Assembly: GCA_900095165.1 (NCBI GenBank)
Contig: LT606947.1
Location: forward strand, 1,608,309 to 1,672,308
Origin: Polynucleobacter necessarius
GTDB taxonomy: Bacteria > Pseudomonadota > Gammaproteobacteria > Burkholderiales > Burkholderiaceae
Length of the DNA stretch: 64,000 nt
Direction: 5' to 3'
Below, piece by piece: positions 31,701 through 42,160 of the stretch (its first letter is position 1; the number at the start of each line of letters is the position of its first letter). The notes under the pieces are model-generated. The model searched no databases. It saw nothing but the letters and a program-made list of their open reading frames with translations, and was not told where the DNA came from. A program made the translations under genes and the position numbers.

Positions 31701-33537
31701 TTTGCTTGATGGCGATTCATTGCGCTCCAGAATTAAACAGGTTGCTTCAGGTCGTTTTGGCGTGACTACTGAATACTTACGCTCTGCTGATCAGATTCAG
31801 ATCAAGATGGCTCAAGGTGCTAAGCCTGGGGAAGGCGGTCAATTGCCGGGTGGCAAAGTTTCCGATTACATCGGTAAGCTCCGTTTCTCCGTGCCAGGCG
31901 TTGGTTTGATTTCTCCTCCTCCACACCACGATATTTATTCTATTGAAGATATTGCCCAGTTGATTCACGATCTGAAGAATGTGAACCCAGCTGCTGATGT
32001 ATCTGTGAAATTGGTTTCTGAGGTGGGTGTTGGTACGATTGCTGCCGGTGTTGCCAAAGCGAAAGCGGATCACGTCGTGATCGCTGGACATGACGGTGGC
32101 ACAGGTGCATCGCCACTCTCCTCTATTAAACATGCTGGTTCCCCATGGGAATTGGGCTTAGCTGAAACTCAACAAACATTGGTGCTCAATGGTTTGCGTA
32201 GTCGTATTCGCGTGCAAGCCGACGGTCAAATGAAAACTGGTCGTGACGTTGTGATTGGTGCATTGTTAGGCGCAGATGAGTTTGGTTTCGCAACAGCACC
32301 ATTGGTTGTTGAAGGTTGCATCATGATGCGTAAGTGTCATTTGAATACCTGCCCAGTTGGTGTTGCTACACAAAATCCTGAATTGCGTAAAAAGTTCTCT
32401 GGAAAGCCAGAGCACGTTGTGAACTTCTTTTTCTTTATTGCGGAAGAAGTTCGCGAGATCATGGCTCAACTCGGCATTCGTAAGTTTGATGATTTGATCG
32501 GTCGCGTCGACTTCTTAGATACCCGTAAAGGTATTGAGAACTGGAAAGTGCATGGCTTGGATTTCAGCAAGATTTTTGCTGAGCCAGCCGTTGCCAAAGA
32601 TGCTCCTCGTTATCAAGTCTTGACCCAAGACCATGGTTTAGACAGCGCTTTAGATAATGTTCTTATCGAGAAGAGTGAGCCTGCACTACAACGTGGCGAG
32701 AAAGCCTCTTTCATTGTTCCAGTGAAGAACGTGAACCGTACTGTTGGCGCAATGCTCTCCGGAGAAATTGCTCAATGTTATGGCCATGCTGGTTTGCCTG
32801 ATGACACCATCCACATTCAATTGAATGGCGCTGCTGGTCAAAGTTTCGCCGCCTTCTTGGCGCGCGGCATTACCTTGGACTTGGTTGGTGACGGTAATGA
32901 CTACGTTGGTAAAGGTTTGTCTGGTGGTCGTGTCATTGTGCGGGCGCCACATGAATTCCGTGGCGATACAGCAAAGAACATTATTGTTGGCAACACTGTT
33001 CTCTACGGCGCAATCGGCGGCGAAGCATTCTTCAATGGTGTGGCTGGCGAGCGCTTTGCAGTGCGTAACTCTGGTGCAACAACTGTAGTTGAAGGCACCG
33101 GCGATCATGGTTGCGAATACATGACAGGCGGCACTGTAGTGGTATTGGGCGCAACTGGCCGTAACTTTGCGGCAGGTATGAGCGGTGGTATTGCTTATGT
33201 TTATGACGAAGATGGCCTCTTTGAGAAACGTTGCAATACCAGCATGGCGACTTTGGAAAAAGTCTTGCCTTCCGCTGAACAGATTGCCAAGATGCCTCAG
33301 TCACAGTGGCATGCCCCTATTGACGTGAAGGATGGTGGCGAGCGTATGACCGATGAGCAAATTCTGAATGGCTTGATCGAGCGTCATTTCCGTCACACTG
33401 GCTCTGAGCGCGCTAAAGCGCTCTTGGCTGATTGGGACAATGCCCGCGGTCGTTTTGTGAAAGTGCTGCCTACTGAGTACAAACGTGCTCTAGGTGAGTT
33501 GTGGGAAAAAGCGCAAAACAAAACTGTTGCAGCTTAA
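28792..33537 (+). CDS. gltB: Glutamate synthase (NADPH) large subunit
   Basis: GltB transfers glutamine amide nitrogen to 2-oxoglutarate, giving two glutamates. In the 1581-residue protein the class II amidotransferase domain begins at Cys26 (DACGVGF) after a propeptide of 25 residues. The central and FMN-binding domains follow, with [10 protein letters not shown] and [12 protein letters not shown]. The iron-sulfur cysteines are in [15 protein letters not shown], and the C-terminal GXGXG beta-helix domain ends the protein. gltD follows after 38 bases. The upstream 190 bases hold only the REP-like repeat. Confidence 0.97.
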   Translation: MTTQMNTDHRPIAHGLYDPQNEHDACGVGFVAHIKGKKSHEIVAQGLKILENLDHRGAVGADPLMGDGAGILIQVPDTLYRQEMAKQGIELPPFGEYGVGMIFLPKEHASRLACEQELERTVRLEGQAVLGWRDVPIDVKLPMSPTVQMTEPFIRQIFIGRGRDIMTTDALERKLYVIRKTASHAIQDLHLKHGKEYFVASMSARTIVYKGLLLVNQVGAYYKDLQDPRTVSALALVHQRFSTNTFPAWELAHPYRMIAHNGEINTVKGNVNWVNAREGAISSPVLGDDLKKLWPLIYPGQSDTACFDNCLELLVMSGYPLAQAMMMMIPEAWEQHALMDENRRAFYEYHAAMMEPWDGPAAMAFTDGRQIGATLDRNGLRPARYYVTDDDLVIMGSEAGVLPIPESKIVQKWRLQPGKMFMIDMEQGRIIDDVELKDAVSKAKPYKSWIDAVRVKLDEVDASKDDLVDEKTTIRPAAKLLDRQQAFGYTQEDIKYLMAPMAMNGEEAIGSMGNDSPLAVLSNKDKSLYNYFKQLFAQVTNPPIDSIRENMAMSLVSFIGPKPNLLDTNNINPPMRLEVSQPILDFDDMTKIRHIGHYTNGKFRSYELDICYSASWGKAGIEARLASLCAEAADAVRSGYNILIVSDRQVDEQHVAIPALLATSAIHQHLVEKGLRTSVGLVVETGSARETHHFALLAGYGAEAVHPYLAMETLAEMAKGLSGDLSAEKAVKNFVKAVGKGLQKVMSKMGISTYMSYTGSQIFEAIGLNKDVIDQYFKGTPSNVGGIGVFEVAEEALRMHQSAFGNDPVLTNMLEAGGGYAFRIRGENHMWTPDTIAKLQHSTRIGIEKGYQTYKEYANIINDQTKRQMTLRGLFEFKIDPAKAIPLDEVESAKEIVKRFATGAMSLGSISTEAHATLAIAMNRIGGKSNTGEGGEDPNRYVNELKGIPIKKGESLASILGDDVVEANIPLLDGDSLRSRIKQVASGRFGVTTEYLRSADQIQIKMAQGAKPGEGGQLPGGKVSDYIGKLRFSVPGVGLISPPPHHDIYSIEDIAQLIHDLKNVNPAADVSVKLVSEVGVGTIAAGVAKAKADHVVIAGHDGGTGASPLSSIKHAGSPWELGLAETQQTLVLNGLRSRIRVQADGQMKTGRDVVIGALLGADEFGFATAPLVVEGCIMMRKCHLNTCPVGVATQNPELRKKFSGKPEHVVNFFFFIAEEVREIMAQLGIRKFDDLIGRVDFLDTRKGIENWKVHGLDFSKIFAEPAVAKDAPRYQVLTQDHGLDSALDNVLIEKSEPALQRGEKASFIVPVKNVNRTVGAMLSGEIAQCYGHAGLPDDTIHIQLNGAAGQSFAAFLARGITLDLVGDGNDYVGKGLSGGRVIVRAPHEFRGDTAKNIIVGNTVLYGAIGGEAFFNGVAGERFAVRNSGATTVVEGTGDHGCEYMTGGTVVVLGATGRNFAAGMSGGIAYVYDEDGLFEKRCNTSMATLEKVLPSAEQIAKMPQSQWHAPIDVKDGGERMTDEQILNGLIERHFRHTGSERAKALLADWDNARGRFVKVLPTEYKRALGELWEKAQNKTVAA

Positions 33538-33575
33538 TCAATATAGACATTAAGAAAAGATACTAAGGATTCGAT

Positions 33576-35039
33576 ATGGGTAAGGTCACTGGATTTATGG
33601 AGTTTGAGCGCGTAGATGAAACCTACGAAGCTCCCGTTAAACGCCTCCATCACTACAAAGAGTTCGTTGCGGCATTAACGGATGATGAGGCCAAAGTACA
33701 GGGCGCACGCTGCATGGATTGTGGCATTCCGTTTTGCAATAACGGTTGCCCTGTTAATAACATCATCCCTGACTTCAATGATCTGGTATTCCATAGTGAT
33801 TGGAAGAATGCATTAGATGTTTTGCAATCAACTAATAACTTCCCTGAATTCACTGGCCGTATCTGCCCAGCACCTTGCGAAGCTGCATGCACCTTAGGAA
33901 TTAATAGTGATGCGGTTGGCATTAAGTCAATCGAGCACGCCATTATTGATAAGGGTTGGGAAAATGGCTGGGTTAAGCCGCAACCATCCAAAACCAAGAC
34001 TGGTAAGAAAGTAGCTATTGTTGGCGGTGGCCCTGCTGGTATGGCGACCGCACAGCAGTTGGCGCACGTTGGTCACGACGTGACCGTATTTGAAAAGAAT
34101 GATCGTGTTGGCGGATTGTTACGCTACGGCATTCCTGATTTCAAAATGGAAAAGTGGTTGATCGATCGTCGTGTCGAGCAGATGCAGGCTGAAGGTGTGA
34201 AGTTTGAGACTGGCGTATTTGTTGGTAAAGAAGCGATTGGCGCTGAAGTAAAAAATTACTCAACGAAAACAGTTTCCCCTGATCAGTTGATGAAAGACTT
34301 TGACGCGGTTGTTATTAGCGGTGGATCTGAGCAGCCACGCGACTTGCCAGTTCCTGGCCGTGAGTTGAAGGGCGTTCATTACGCTTTGGAATTCTTGATT
34401 CCACAAAACAAGGAAAACGCAGGCGATTTCAAAAATGAAATTTCTGCAGCTGGTAAGCATGTAGTAGTAATTGGTGGTGGTGATACTGGATCTGATTGCG
34501 TTGGAACATCCAATCGTCATGGCGCTGCCAAGATTACTCAATTTGAATTATTGCCGCAGCCACCAGAAACTGAAAACAAGCCTTTGGTATGGCCTTACTG
34601 GCCAACCAAGTTGCGTACATCTTCTTCGCATGAAGAAGGTTGTGAGCGGGATTGGTCTGTTGCTACAAAGCGTTTTGAAGGTAAAGACGGCAAACTGGAG
34701 AAGTTAATTTGCGTGCGCTTAGAGTGGAAGGACGGCAAGATGTCAGAAATGCCAAATTCTGAATTTGAGATCAAAGCAGATTTAGTGTTTTTGGCTATGG
34801 GCTTTGTGTCACCTGCAGCTCAGGTTCTCAATGCCTTTGGAGTTGAAAAAGACGCTCGCGGCAATGCAAAAGCCACAGTTGACGGCCAAAATGCATATCA
34901 AACCAATGTTCCAAAGGTGTTTGCTGCTGGCGATATGCGTCGTGGACAATCTTTGGTGGTTTGGGCGATTCGTGAAGGTCGTCAAGCAGCCCAAGCAGTA
35001 GACGAGTATTTAATGGGGTCTTCTGCTCTACCGCGATAA
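33576..35039 (+). CDS. gltD: Glutamate synthase (NADPH) small subunit
   Basis: GltD takes electrons from NADPH via FAD and Fe-S clusters and passes them to GltB. The 487-residue protein has N-terminal cluster cysteines in [17 protein letters not shown] (near residue 47) and [15 protein letters not shown]-binding [12 protein letters not shown] lies near residue 150, NADPH-binding GGGDTGSDC near residue 300, and a C-terminal FAD loop [14 protein letters not shown]. It is cotranscribed with gltB and runs into the mla genes after 10 bases. Confidence 0.97.
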   Translation: MGKVTGFMEFERVDETYEAPVKRLHHYKEFVAALTDDEAKVQGARCMDCGIPFCNNGCPVNNIIPDFNDLVFHSDWKNALDVLQSTNNFPEFTGRICPAPCEAACTLGINSDAVGIKSIEHAIIDKGWENGWVKPQPSKTKTGKKVAIVGGGPAGMATAQQLAHVGHDVTVFEKNDRVGGLLRYGIPDFKMEKWLIDRRVEQMQAEGVKFETGVFVGKEAIGAEVKNYSTKTVSPDQLMKDFDAVVISGGSEQPRDLPVPGRELKGVHYALEFLIPQNKENAGDFKNEISAAGKHVVVIGGGDTGSDCVGTSNRHGAAKITQFELLPQPPETENKPLVWPYWPTKLRTSSSHEEGCERDWSVATKRFEGKDGKLEKLICVRLEWKDGKMSEMPNSEFEIKADLVFLAMGFVSPAAQVLNAFGVEKDARGNAKATVDGQNAYQTNVPKVFAAGDMRRGQSLVVWAIREGRQAAQAVDEYLMGSSALPR

Positions 35040-35049
35040 TATTGAGGAT

Positions 35050-35916
35050 ATGAACAGTAGCCACTCCAACTCGGTGGAAGTGAAGCAAAAAACCTCTAGC
35101 GGTGGCCATGGCGAAGTTGTGGTTCAAATCAAGGACGTCAACTTTTCCTACGCCCCTGGTGAGCGGCAAATTTTATCGGGACTCAATATGGAGTTCCGTC
35201 GCGGCCAAGTCGTTGCAGTGATGGGCGGCTCTGGTTGTGGAAAAACAACTCTTCTGAGACTCATTGGTGGCCAGTTCGCCGCACAGTCTGGCCAAGTTTT
35301 ATTCGAGGACCATGACATTGGCAAAATGAACGGCACTGAATTAATGGCCGCACGACGTCGCATGGGAATGCTGTTTCAGTTTGGCGCACTCTTTACCGAC
35401 CTGAGTGTTTTTGAAAACGTGGCTTTTCCTTTGCGCGAGCATACTGATTTAAGTGAAGAGCTATTGCACTCTTTGGTGCTGATGAAGCTTAATGCAGTTG
35501 GCTTGCGTGGCGCACGTGATTTGATGCCAGCGCAAATTTCTGGAGGTATGGCACGTCGTGTTGCCTTAGCAAGAGCGATCGCACTTGATCCTCCTTTGAT
35601 CATGTACGACGAGCCCTTCGCTGGCTTGGATCCGATTTCACTGGGTATTACTGCACGCTTGATTCGGAATTTGAATCAAGCTCTAGGCGCAACCAGTTTA
35701 TTAGTTACACATGATGTTGAAGAAACATTTGAAATTGCCGATTACGTTTATTTCATTGCTAATGGTCGCATTGGTGCTGAAGGTACGCCAGAAGAGTTGA
35801 GTCGATCGAGCGATCCTTTCGTTCGCCAATTTCTGGATGCTTCTCCGGATGGTCCTATGCCGTTTCATTATCCAGGACAAAGCCTTGCAGAAGATTTTGG
35901 GGTGAGCTTGAAATGA
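35050..35916 (+). CDS. mlaF: Phospholipid transport ABC ATPase MlaF
   Basis: MlaF powers the MlaFEDB complex that moves phospholipids between the outer and inner membranes. The 288-residue protein has Walker A GGSGCGKTT at 59-67, the signature ISGGMARR, Walker B LIMYDEP with FAGLD, and the switch His in LLVTHDVEE. Its stop overlaps the mlaE start by 4 bases. The N-terminal about 20 residues are an unconserved extension. Confidence 0.95.
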   Translation: MNSSHSNSVEVKQKTSSGGHGEVVVQIKDVNFSYAPGERQILSGLNMEFRRGQVVAVMGGSGCGKTTLLRLIGGQFAAQSGQVLFEDHDIGKMNGTELMAARRRMGMLFQFGALFTDLSVFENVAFPLREHTDLSEELLHSLVLMKLNAVGLRGARDLMPAQISGGMARRVALARAIALDPPLIMYDEPFAGLDPISLGITARLIRNLNQALGATSLLVTHDVEETFEIADYVYFIANGRIGAEGTPEELSRSSDPFVRQFLDASPDGPMPFHYPGQSLAEDFGVSLK

Positions 35917-36710
35917 GTGTCCTGAATAAAGCCTTAGATCTTTTTGGCGACCTCGGTTTTTTTATTCGTCGCAACTTAACCAGTCTTGGTCTAGCTGCGC
36001 GCATGTTCGCTGCAGTGATTTGGCGTTCAGGGTTTTTATTAAAAAGACCGCGCTTAGTTTCTGATCAGATTCTGTTTGTCGGTAATCACTCATTCGTGAT
36101 CATTGCGGTATCTGGTTTATTTGTTGGATTTGTTTTGGGCTTGCAGGGTTACTACACTCTCAATCGTTATGGCTCTGAGCAGGCTCTAGGTTTATTGGTT
36201 GCGCTATCGCTCACGCGTGAATTGGGCCCAGTAATTACTGCCCTTCTATTTGCTGGTCGTGCTGGCACATCCCTTACTGCAGAGATCGGCTTGATGAAAG
36301 CCGGTGAGCAGCTCAGCGCCATGGAGATGATGGCGGTAGATCCATTGAGTCGCGTGATTGCGCCGCGCTTATGGGTCGGCATTATTGCGATGCCGATTTT
36401 GGCAGCGATCTTTACGGCTGTTGGTGTGATGGGCGGCTACTTTGTTGGGGTTCCCTTAATTGGGGTCGATTCAGGGGCTTTTTGGTCGCAGATGCAGGGT
36501 GGGGTAGATCTCTTCTACGATATTGGTAATGGCCTGATTAAAAGTCTGGTGTTTGGTGTGGCGGTGACATTTATAGCGCTGTATCAAGGCTATGAGGCAA
36601 AGCCTACACCTGAGGGCGTATCGCAAGCAACCACCAGGACGGTGGTGATCTCCTCCTTATCGGTTTTAGCGCTGGACTTCTTGCTTGCCGCGATGATGTT
36701 CTCGAATTAG
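35913..36710 (+). CDS. mlaE: Phospholipid transport permease MlaE
   Basis: MlaE is the inner-membrane permease of the Mla system. The 265-residue protein has an interfacial N-terminal helix and about five transmembrane segments, with the family patterns ELGPVITALLFAGRAGTSLTAEIGLM near residues 100-125 and FGVAVTFIALYQGYEA near residue 212. Overlaps mlaF by 4 bases. Confidence 0.95.
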   Translation: MSVLNKALDLFGDLGFFIRRNLTSLGLAARMFAAVIWRSGFLLKRPRLVSDQILFVGNHSFVIIAVSGLFVGFVLGLQGYYTLNRYGSEQALGLLVALSLTRELGPVITALLFAGRAGTSLTAEIGLMKAGEQLSAMEMMAVDPLSRVIAPRLWVGIIAMPILAAIFTAVGVMGGYFVGVPLIGVDSGAFWSQMQGGVDLFYDIGNGLIKSLVFGVAVTFIALYQGYEAKPTPEGVSQATTRTVVISSLSVLALDFLLAAMMFSN

Positions 36711-36731
36711 AAAGAATAAACTGGGACTCTT

Positions 36732-37214
36732 ATGAGAAAAAGTGCAATTGATGTTTGGGTTGGGATCTTTGTAGCTATTGGCTTACTGGCTGCTTTGTTT
36801 CTCGCATTGAAGGTCGGCAATATGAATGCCGTTTCCTTTGCACCCACTTACAAAATTTCGGCGCGTTTTGACAATATCGGCGGACTCAAGTCACGTGCAC
36901 CAGTGAAAAGTGCTGGCGTTGTTGTTGGCCGTATTGCCAATATCTCTTTTGATGACAAGACTTATCAGGCTACCGTCACCATGACGATCGAAGATACCTA
37001 TAAGTTCCCTAAAGATTCTTCTGCAAAGATTTTGACTTCAGGTTTGTTGGGTGAGCAATATATTGGGCTTGAGGCTGGCGGCTCTGATGACATGTTGCTT
37101 GCTGGGGATAAGATCACTCAGACGCAGTCCGCAGTGGTTCTTGAAAATCTGATTAGCCAGTTCTTATATAACAAGGCTGCCGATAGCGGTAAAGATAAGG
37201 GCGCTGAAAAGTAA
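36732..37214 (+). CDS. mlaD: Phospholipid-binding MCE protein MlaD
   Basis: MlaD is a periplasmic hexameric MCE ring anchored to the inner membrane. The 160-residue protein has one N-terminal transmembrane helix (about 8-28, VWVGIFVAIGLLAALFLAL), then the MCE domain with FDNIGGLKSRAPVKSAGVVVG near residue 47 and a C-terminal helix. The stop shares one base with the mlaA start. Confidence 0.95.
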   Translation: MRKSAIDVWVGIFVAIGLLAALFLALKVGNMNAVSFAPTYKISARFDNIGGLKSRAPVKSAGVVVGRIANISFDDKTYQATVTMTIEDTYKFPKDSSAKILTSGLLGEQYIGLEAGGSDDMLLAGDKITQTQSAVVLENLISQFLYNKAADSGKDKGAEK

Positions 37215-37960
37215 TGCAGTGGCTTGTCAAGCTCAAACGTCTTTTGCTGCTTGGCTTGCTGGCTGGCATGGTGGGTTGTGCATCTATTCCTGCTGGCGTA
37301 GAGCCTTCCCCGCATGACCCTTGGGAGCCGTTCAACCGATCTGTTTTTGAATTCAATGAAGGCTTAGATGCCTATTTGCTTAAGCCAGTAGTCGCTGGCT
37401 ACCGCTTTGTCTTGCCAGAGTTTGTGCGTGACGGTATTTATAACTTCTTTAGCAACTATAGTGACATCTACACTGCCCTACAGAACTTGTTGCAAAATAA
37501 GCCAGATTACGCCTTTAATGATTTGATGCGTGTTGTGGTCAACACTACCTTTGGCTTAGGTGGTCTGATTGATATGGCTACGCCCGGCGGACTTCCAAAG
37601 CATAGGGAAGATTGGGGTCAAACCTTTGGTGTCTGGGGCATCCCTTCTGGACCTTATGTCGTTTTGCCATTCTTTGGGCCAAACAGTGTGCGAGATGCGT
37701 TTGGTATGGTGGTTGATTTGGAGTCTGATTACTTATTTAGACTTCTCCCAGACGTTGCTCTCCGTAACAGTATTACTGGCTTGCGCGTGGTGAATGCCCG
37801 TAATACGTATTACGAAGCAGGTGACCTATTGGATGGTGCTGCAATCGATAAATACAGTTTTATGCGAGATGCCTACATTCAGCGACGTGAATATCAGATT
37901 AATGAAGGGCGCGACGATAAAGAGCCTCTCATGCCAGTTTACGAAAACCCCTACGAATAA
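37214..37960 (+). CDS. mlaA: Outer-membrane lipoprotein MlaA (VacJ)
   Basis: MlaA extracts misplaced phospholipids from the outer leaflet of the outer membrane. The 248-residue protein has a lipoprotein signal with Cys22 in GMVGCAS, then DPWEPFNRSVFEFNEGLD near residue 35 and GVWGIPSGPYVVLPFFGPN near residue 140, both diagnostic. Unlike E. coli, where mlaA is elsewhere, it lies within the mla operon here. Confidence 0.95.
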   Translation: MQWLVKLKRLLLLGLLAGMVGCASIPAGVEPSPHDPWEPFNRSVFEFNEGLDAYLLKPVVAGYRFVLPEFVRDGIYNFFSNYSDIYTALQNLLQNKPDYAFNDLMRVVVNTTFGLGGLIDMATPGGLPKHREDWGQTFGVWGIPSGPYVVLPFFGPNSVRDAFGMVVDLESDYLFRLLPDVALRNSITGLRVVNARNTYYEAGDLLDGAAIDKYSFMRDAYIQRREYQINEGRDDKEPLMPVYENPYE

Positions 37961-38035
37961 AGAGGCGATCAAGCCTAGGTTAATTTCCTTTAAGGGCTAA
38001 AATGAGCCACAATGACCAGCATTAATCGAGGACAC

Positions 38036-38713
38036 ATGAAAAGCCACAAAAACATTCAAAAATACTGCGCAGCTTTGCTATCGAGCTTGTTTTTTTTTGC
38101 GGGCGGTGTTTTTGCTCAAGCGGTTGATCAGTCTACGCCGGATGGCCTGATTAAGACTGTAGTTTCTGATGTGATGGCTTCCGTGAAGTCCGATCCGGAA
38201 ATTCAAAAAGGGAATATTCCACGCATCGTGGATTTAGTGGAAAAGAAAATTGTTCCCTATACCGATATGCGCCGCACCACTGAAATGGCGATGGGGCCCA
38301 ATTGGAAAAAAACCACTCCAGAGCAGCAAGCTCAATTAGTTAGCGAGTTCAAGAATTTACTCATTCGCACTTACTCAGGTGCTTTGAGCCAGTTGCGCGA
38401 TCAAACCATTCAATTCAAGCCTTTGCGCGCAGCCCCAGATGATAAAGAAGTAGTTGTAAAGACGGTGGTGATTGGTCGTGGCGATCCTGTGCCACTGGAC
38501 TACCATCTGGAAAAAACCGCTAACGGCTGGAAAGTCTATGACATGAATATCATGGGCGTTTGGTTGGTCGAGGCCTATCGCAATCAGTTCGCCAACCAAA
38601 TTAGCCAGAATGGTGTTGAGGGTCTGGTCAAGTTCTTGCAAGATCGTAACAAACAGCTTGCTGCTGTGAAGCCGACAAACCAAAGACCGCACAGATTTAG
38701 TAAAGATAAATAG
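38036..38713 (+). CDS. mlaC: Periplasmic phospholipid-binding protein MlaC
   Basis: MlaC shuttles phospholipids across the periplasm between MlaA and MlaD. The start MKSHKNIQKY at 38036 gives 225 residues with a signal peptide (about 1-29). An in-frame ATG at 38012 would put eight residues before it and is less likely. Family features are VEKKIVPYTDMRRTTEMAMGPNW near residue 73, FKNLLIRTYSGAL, and YDMNIMGVWLVEAYRNQF near residue 173. Confidence 0.92.
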   Translation: MKSHKNIQKYCAALLSSLFFFAGGVFAQAVDQSTPDGLIKTVVSDVMASVKSDPEIQKGNIPRIVDLVEKKIVPYTDMRRTTEMAMGPNWKKTTPEQQAQLVSEFKNLLIRTYSGALSQLRDQTIQFKPLRAAPDDKEVVVKTVVIGRGDPVPLDYHLEKTANGWKVYDMNIMGVWLVEAYRNQFANQISQNGVEGLVKFLQDRNKQLAAVKPTNQRPHRFSKDK

Positions 38714-38716
38714 CAA

Positions 38717-38977
38717 ATGCCATTTTTATTGCCTGCTTTAGTGACACAAGATAATGTGTTGCAGTTAGAAAAAGATAGCTTACTGAATTTAGCCGCACTA
38801 AGAACAGTTGACTGTTGCAATCTCAAAGACTTTGATTCCGCGGTGTTAACTGTTTTATTGGCATGGCAGAAAAAATTACAAGCTGATGGTCAGCATATTT
38901 CTGTGCAAAATGCACCTGAAAAATTAATTGTGTTGGCTGGCGTATATGGCGTTGCCGAGCTGCTAGGTTTGGCATAG
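38717..38977 (+). CDS. mlaB: STAS-domain protein MlaB
   Basis: MlaB is a small cytoplasmic STAS protein bound to MlaF that is needed for activity of the complex. The 86-residue product has the STAS order of strand-helix segments: DSLLNLAALRTVDCCNLKDFDSAVLTVLLAWQ in short pieces, then VQNAPEKLIVLAGVYGVAELLGL. Sequence conservation is low, but size and place right after mlaC support it. Confidence 0.85.
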   Translation: MPFLLPALVTQDNVLQLEKDSLLNLAALRTVDCCNLKDFDSAVLTVLLAWQKKLQADGQHISVQNAPEKLIVLAGVYGVAELLGLA

Positions 38978-38978
38978 C

Positions 38979-39731
38979 ATGCACGCCGCAATATTGATTA
39001 AAAACATATCAAAAAATTATGGCGCCTTAAAAGCGCTAGATGATGTCTCTTTATCAATTGAGCGAGGCGAGTTTTTTGGCCTGCTAGGCCTCAATGGTGC
39101 GGGCAAAACAACGCTGATTTCTATTCTGGCTGGATTGGCCGCAGCAGATGATGGTCACGCTGCAATCATGGGTGCTGATGTGCAAAGTCAGTTTCGCGAG
39201 GCTCGCCGAATGCTGGGAGTGGTTCCGCAGGAATTGGTATTTGATCCATTCTTTACCGTAAGAGAGACACTTCAATTTCAGTCGGGTTATTTTGGCATTC
39301 GTCATAACGATGCGTGGATCGATGAGATCATGGTCAACTTGGATCTCACCAATAAAGCTGACAGCAATATGCGCTCTTTATCTGGCGGCATGAAACGACG
39401 GGTATTGGTGGCTCAGGCATTAGTTCATAGACCGCCAGTGATTATTTTGGATGAGCCTACAGCTGGTGTTGATGTGGAGTTGCGCCAATCCTTGTGGCAA
39501 TTTATCAGCCGCCTAAATCAAGATGGACACACTATTGTCTTAACAACCCATTACCTTGAAGAGGCTGAGGCGCTGTGTCAGCGTATCGCCATGCTCAAGC
39601 AAGGAAAGATTGTTGCTTTGGATACAACCGCCAACTTATTGAGCCAATACGGCTCAGTGAAAAAAGATGGTGAGGGTAAAACAGACCTCGAAGATGTTTT
39701 TGTCAACATCATGTCGGGGGGCGCCCGATGA
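38979..39731 (+). CDS. ABC-2 type exporter ATP-binding protein (YadG-like)
   Basis: A 250-residue ABC ATPase with Walker A GLNGAGKTT at 37-45, Q-loop VVPQEL, signature LSGGMKRR, Walker B VIILDEPTAGVD and switch His in LTTHYLEE. It begins one base after mlaB and overlaps the following permease gene by 4 bases. The substrate is unknown; the pair travels with the mla genes in related bacteria, which hints at an envelope role. Confidence 0.92.
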   Translation: MHAAILIKNISKNYGALKALDDVSLSIERGEFFGLLGLNGAGKTTLISILAGLAAADDGHAAIMGADVQSQFREARRMLGVVPQELVFDPFFTVRETLQFQSGYFGIRHNDAWIDEIMVNLDLTNKADSNMRSLSGGMKRRVLVAQALVHRPPVIILDEPTAGVDVELRQSLWQFISRLNQDGHTIVLTTHYLEEAEALCQRIAMLKQGKIVALDTTANLLSQYGSVKKDGEGKTDLEDVFVNIMSGGAR

Positions 39732-40516
39732 AATCGATTTGGAATAAACCGACAATCTCTTATGGCAGTGGTTTTCCAACTCTATTGCGCAAAGAAATTA
39801 AGCGATTTTATAAAGTAGCTTTTCAGACGGTTGCGGCACCAGTGCTCACAGCCGTTTTGTATTTAATGATATTTGGTCACGTGCTTGAGGGCAAAGAATT
39901 TTATGGTCGCCTCAATTACACGGCCTTCTTAATTCCTGGTTTGGTCATGATGAGTGTGTTGCAGAATGCTTTTGCAAATACTTCTTCATCACTCATTCAG
40001 TCGAAGGTGACTGGTAATCTTGTTTTTGTTCTGCTGGCTCCCTTTAGTCACCTAGAGTTTTATGCTGCATATGTCTTAGCCGCAGTATTTCGTGGAATTG
40101 TTGTAGGCTCTGGCGTATTGCTGATTACTGCATGGTTCGCCATGCCATCTTTTGAATACCCTATATGGATCATGGCATTCGCTCTGTTGGGCGCTGCAAT
40201 TTTGGGGGGTATGGGTTTAATTGCGGGCATCTGGGCTGATAAATACGATCAATTAGCAGCCTTCCAGAATTTCATCATCATGCCGGCGACGATGTTGTCG
40301 GGTGTGTTTTATTCCATTCATTCCTTGCCTGCAGCATGGCAGGTGGTATCGCACTTCAATCCATTCTTCTACATGATTGATGGCTTCCGTTATGGCTTCT
40401 TTGGAGTGTCTGATATTTCCCCTTGGGATAGTTTGACAATTGTGGCTTGTTTCTTTGTTGTGGTCTCTGCTATCGCTTTGCGTTTACTGCAGAAAGGCTA
40501 CAAGCTCAGGAACTAA
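39728..40516 (+). CDS. ABC-2 type exporter permease (YadH-like)
   Basis: A 262-residue permease with about six transmembrane segments and the ABC-2 signature region around NFIIMPATMLSGVFYSIHSLP (near residue 190) and HFNPFFYMIDGFRYGFFG. It partners with the preceding ATPase. The N-terminal amphipathic helix carries the ABC-2 cytosolic segment LLRKEIKRFYK. Confidence 0.92.
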   Translation: MKSIWNKPTISYGSGFPTLLRKEIKRFYKVAFQTVAAPVLTAVLYLMIFGHVLEGKEFYGRLNYTAFLIPGLVMMSVLQNAFANTSSSLIQSKVTGNLVFVLLAPFSHLEFYAAYVLAAVFRGIVVGSGVLLITAWFAMPSFEYPIWIMAFALLGAAILGGMGLIAGIWADKYDQLAAFQNFIIMPATMLSGVFYSIHSLPAAWQVVSHFNPFFYMIDGFRYGFFGVSDISPWDSLTIVACFFVVVSAIALRLLQKGYKLRN

Positions 40517-40581
40517 ATGTTATTGAACTTGCCTCAAAATTCGTATTAGAGAATCGTTAAGAAATTAGAAATCAGGAGATT

Positions 40582-40833
40582 GTGGTGTTGCCAACCCCAG
40601 AACAAATTGAAGGCTATATTCAGCAAGGCCTTGCATGTACTCATGTGAAAGTTGAGGGCGATGGACAGCACTTCTTTGCGACGATTGTGAGCCCGGATTT
40701 TGCAGGCAAGCGTTTGATTCAGCGTCATCAGTTGGTATATGGCGCAATGGGAGACCGCATGAAAGCTGAAGTTCATGCTTTATCAATTAAAGCGTTTACT
40801 CCCGAAGAATTTTCTCAAAACACTTCAACATAA
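40582..40833 (+). CDS. ibaG: BolA family protein IbaG
   Basis: IbaG (YrbA) is a small BolA-fold protein linked to Fe-S handling and acid stress. It has two consecutive GTG starts (40582 and 40585), with AGGAG upstream. The 83-residue protein shows [23 protein letters not shown] and the helix-turn signature [13 protein letters not shown], then [14 protein letters not shown]. Position before murA and after mla matches the E. coli order. Confidence 0.92.
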   Translation: MVLPTPEQIEGYIQQGLACTHVKVEGDGQHFFATIVSPDFAGKRLIQRHQLVYGAMGDRMKAEVHALSIKAFTPEEFSQNTST

Positions 40834-40865
40834 ATACGGCATTAGCTTTTTACTGGAATAGATTC

Positions 40866-42140
40866 ATGGATAAATTACGAATGGTTGGCGGCACTCCGCT
40901 TAAGGGCGAAGTAGCGATTGCTGGCGCCAAGAATGCTGCGTTACCAATTTTGTGCGCATGCTTACTAACAGATCAACCAATTACTTTGCGCAATGTTCCT
41001 GACTTGCAAGATGTGCGCACTATGCTCAAGCTCTTGCAGGAAATTGGCGTGACCGTTACATTTCCAGATACGAATGATCGCAATCGCGTGGTGCTCAATG
41101 CGGCTAATATTAAGAGTTCTGAGGCAACGTACGAGATGGTGAAAACCATGCGCGCCTCTATTTTGGTTTTAGGTCCATTGCTTGCCAGAATGCATAGCGC
41201 TAAGGTTTCTCTGCCAGGCGGTTGTGCCATTGGCGCACGTCCAGTGGATCAGCACATCAAGGGTCTGAAGGCCATGGGTGCAACGATCAAAATTAAGAGT
41301 GGCTACATTCAGGCAGAAACCAAATCTGCTACTGGTCGCTTGCAAGGTGCTTCCATCTTGACCGATATGATCACCGTAACCGGTACAGAGAATTTATTGA
41401 TGGCCGCTACTTTGGCGTCAGGTACAACCATTTTGGAGAATGCCGCGCGCGAGCCTGAAGTTGGGGACTTGGCTGAGTTGCTCGTCAAAATGGGTGCCAA
41501 GATTACGGGCATCGGTTCTGATCGCTTGGTTATTGAAGGAGTTGAAAAGCTCCACAGTGCAGAACATGCCGTCATTGCCGACCGTATTGAGGCGGGCACA
41601 TTCTTGTGCGCAGTTGCTGCTGCTGGTGGTGAGGTGCTGGTCAAGCACTGTCGCCCAGATACCTTGGATGCGGTGATCGTCAAACTCAAAGAAGCTGGCT
41701 TAGAAATGGAAGTGGGCCCTGATTGGATTAAAGCTTCCATGAAGGGCAGTCCCAAGGCTGTTAGCTTCCGGACTTCTGAATATCCGGCCTTCCCGACGGA
41801 CATGCAGGCCCAGCTCATGGCAGTCAATGCGATTGCCCAAGGAAATGCCACGATTACTGAAACGATCTTTGAAAACCGCTTTATGCACGTTCAGGAGATG
41901 AATCGTCTTGGGGCTGATATCGCAATTGAAGGTAATACAGCAATCGCGCAGGGTGTGGAAAAGCTCTCGGGGGCTGTCGTGATGGCAACTGATTTGCGCG
42001 CTTCTGCCAGTTTGGTAATTGCTGGTTTGGCTGCCCAGGGTGAAACTCAGGTAGATCGGATTTATCACTTAGATCGTGGATATGACCGCATGGAGCAAAA
42101 GTTGACCCTCTTAGGCGCCAACATTCAGCGAATCAAGTAA
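40866..42140 (+). CDS. murA: UDP-N-acetylglucosamine 1-carboxyvinyltransferase
   Basis: MurA transfers enolpyruvate from PEP to UDP-GlcNAc, the first committed step of peptidoglycan synthesis and the fosfomycin target. The 424-residue protein has K22-N23 in AGAKNAALP and the catalytic Cys120 in [15 protein letters not shown]. The C-terminal domain includes [13 protein letters not shown] and [13 protein letters not shown]. It precedes hisG by 20 bases. Confidence 0.97.
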   Translation: MDKLRMVGGTPLKGEVAIAGAKNAALPILCACLLTDQPITLRNVPDLQDVRTMLKLLQEIGVTVTFPDTNDRNRVVLNAANIKSSEATYEMVKTMRASILVLGPLLARMHSAKVSLPGGCAIGARPVDQHIKGLKAMGATIKIKSGYIQAETKSATGRLQGASILTDMITVTGTENLLMAATLASGTTILENAAREPEVGDLAELLVKMGAKITGIGSDRLVIEGVEKLHSAEHAVIADRIEAGTFLCAVAAAGGEVLVKHCRPDTLDAVIVKLKEAGLEMEVGPDWIKASMKGSPKAVSFRTSEYPAFPTDMQAQLMAVNAIAQGNATITETIFENRFMHVQEMNRLGADIAIEGNTAIAQGVEKLSGAVVMATDLRASASLVIAGLAAQGETQVDRIYHLDRGYDRMEQKLTLLGANIQRIK

Positions 42141-42160
42141 GCCTGATGGATAATTAGTCC

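Noticed and set aside
32686..33108. Minus-strand frame of 140 codons opposite gltB
   Set aside because: Antisense shadow within the conserved GltB C-terminal domain.
41309..41851. Minus-strand frame of 180 codons opposite murA
   Set aside because: Shadow of murA codon usage; low-complexity Ser/Ala/Pro composition and no independent support.
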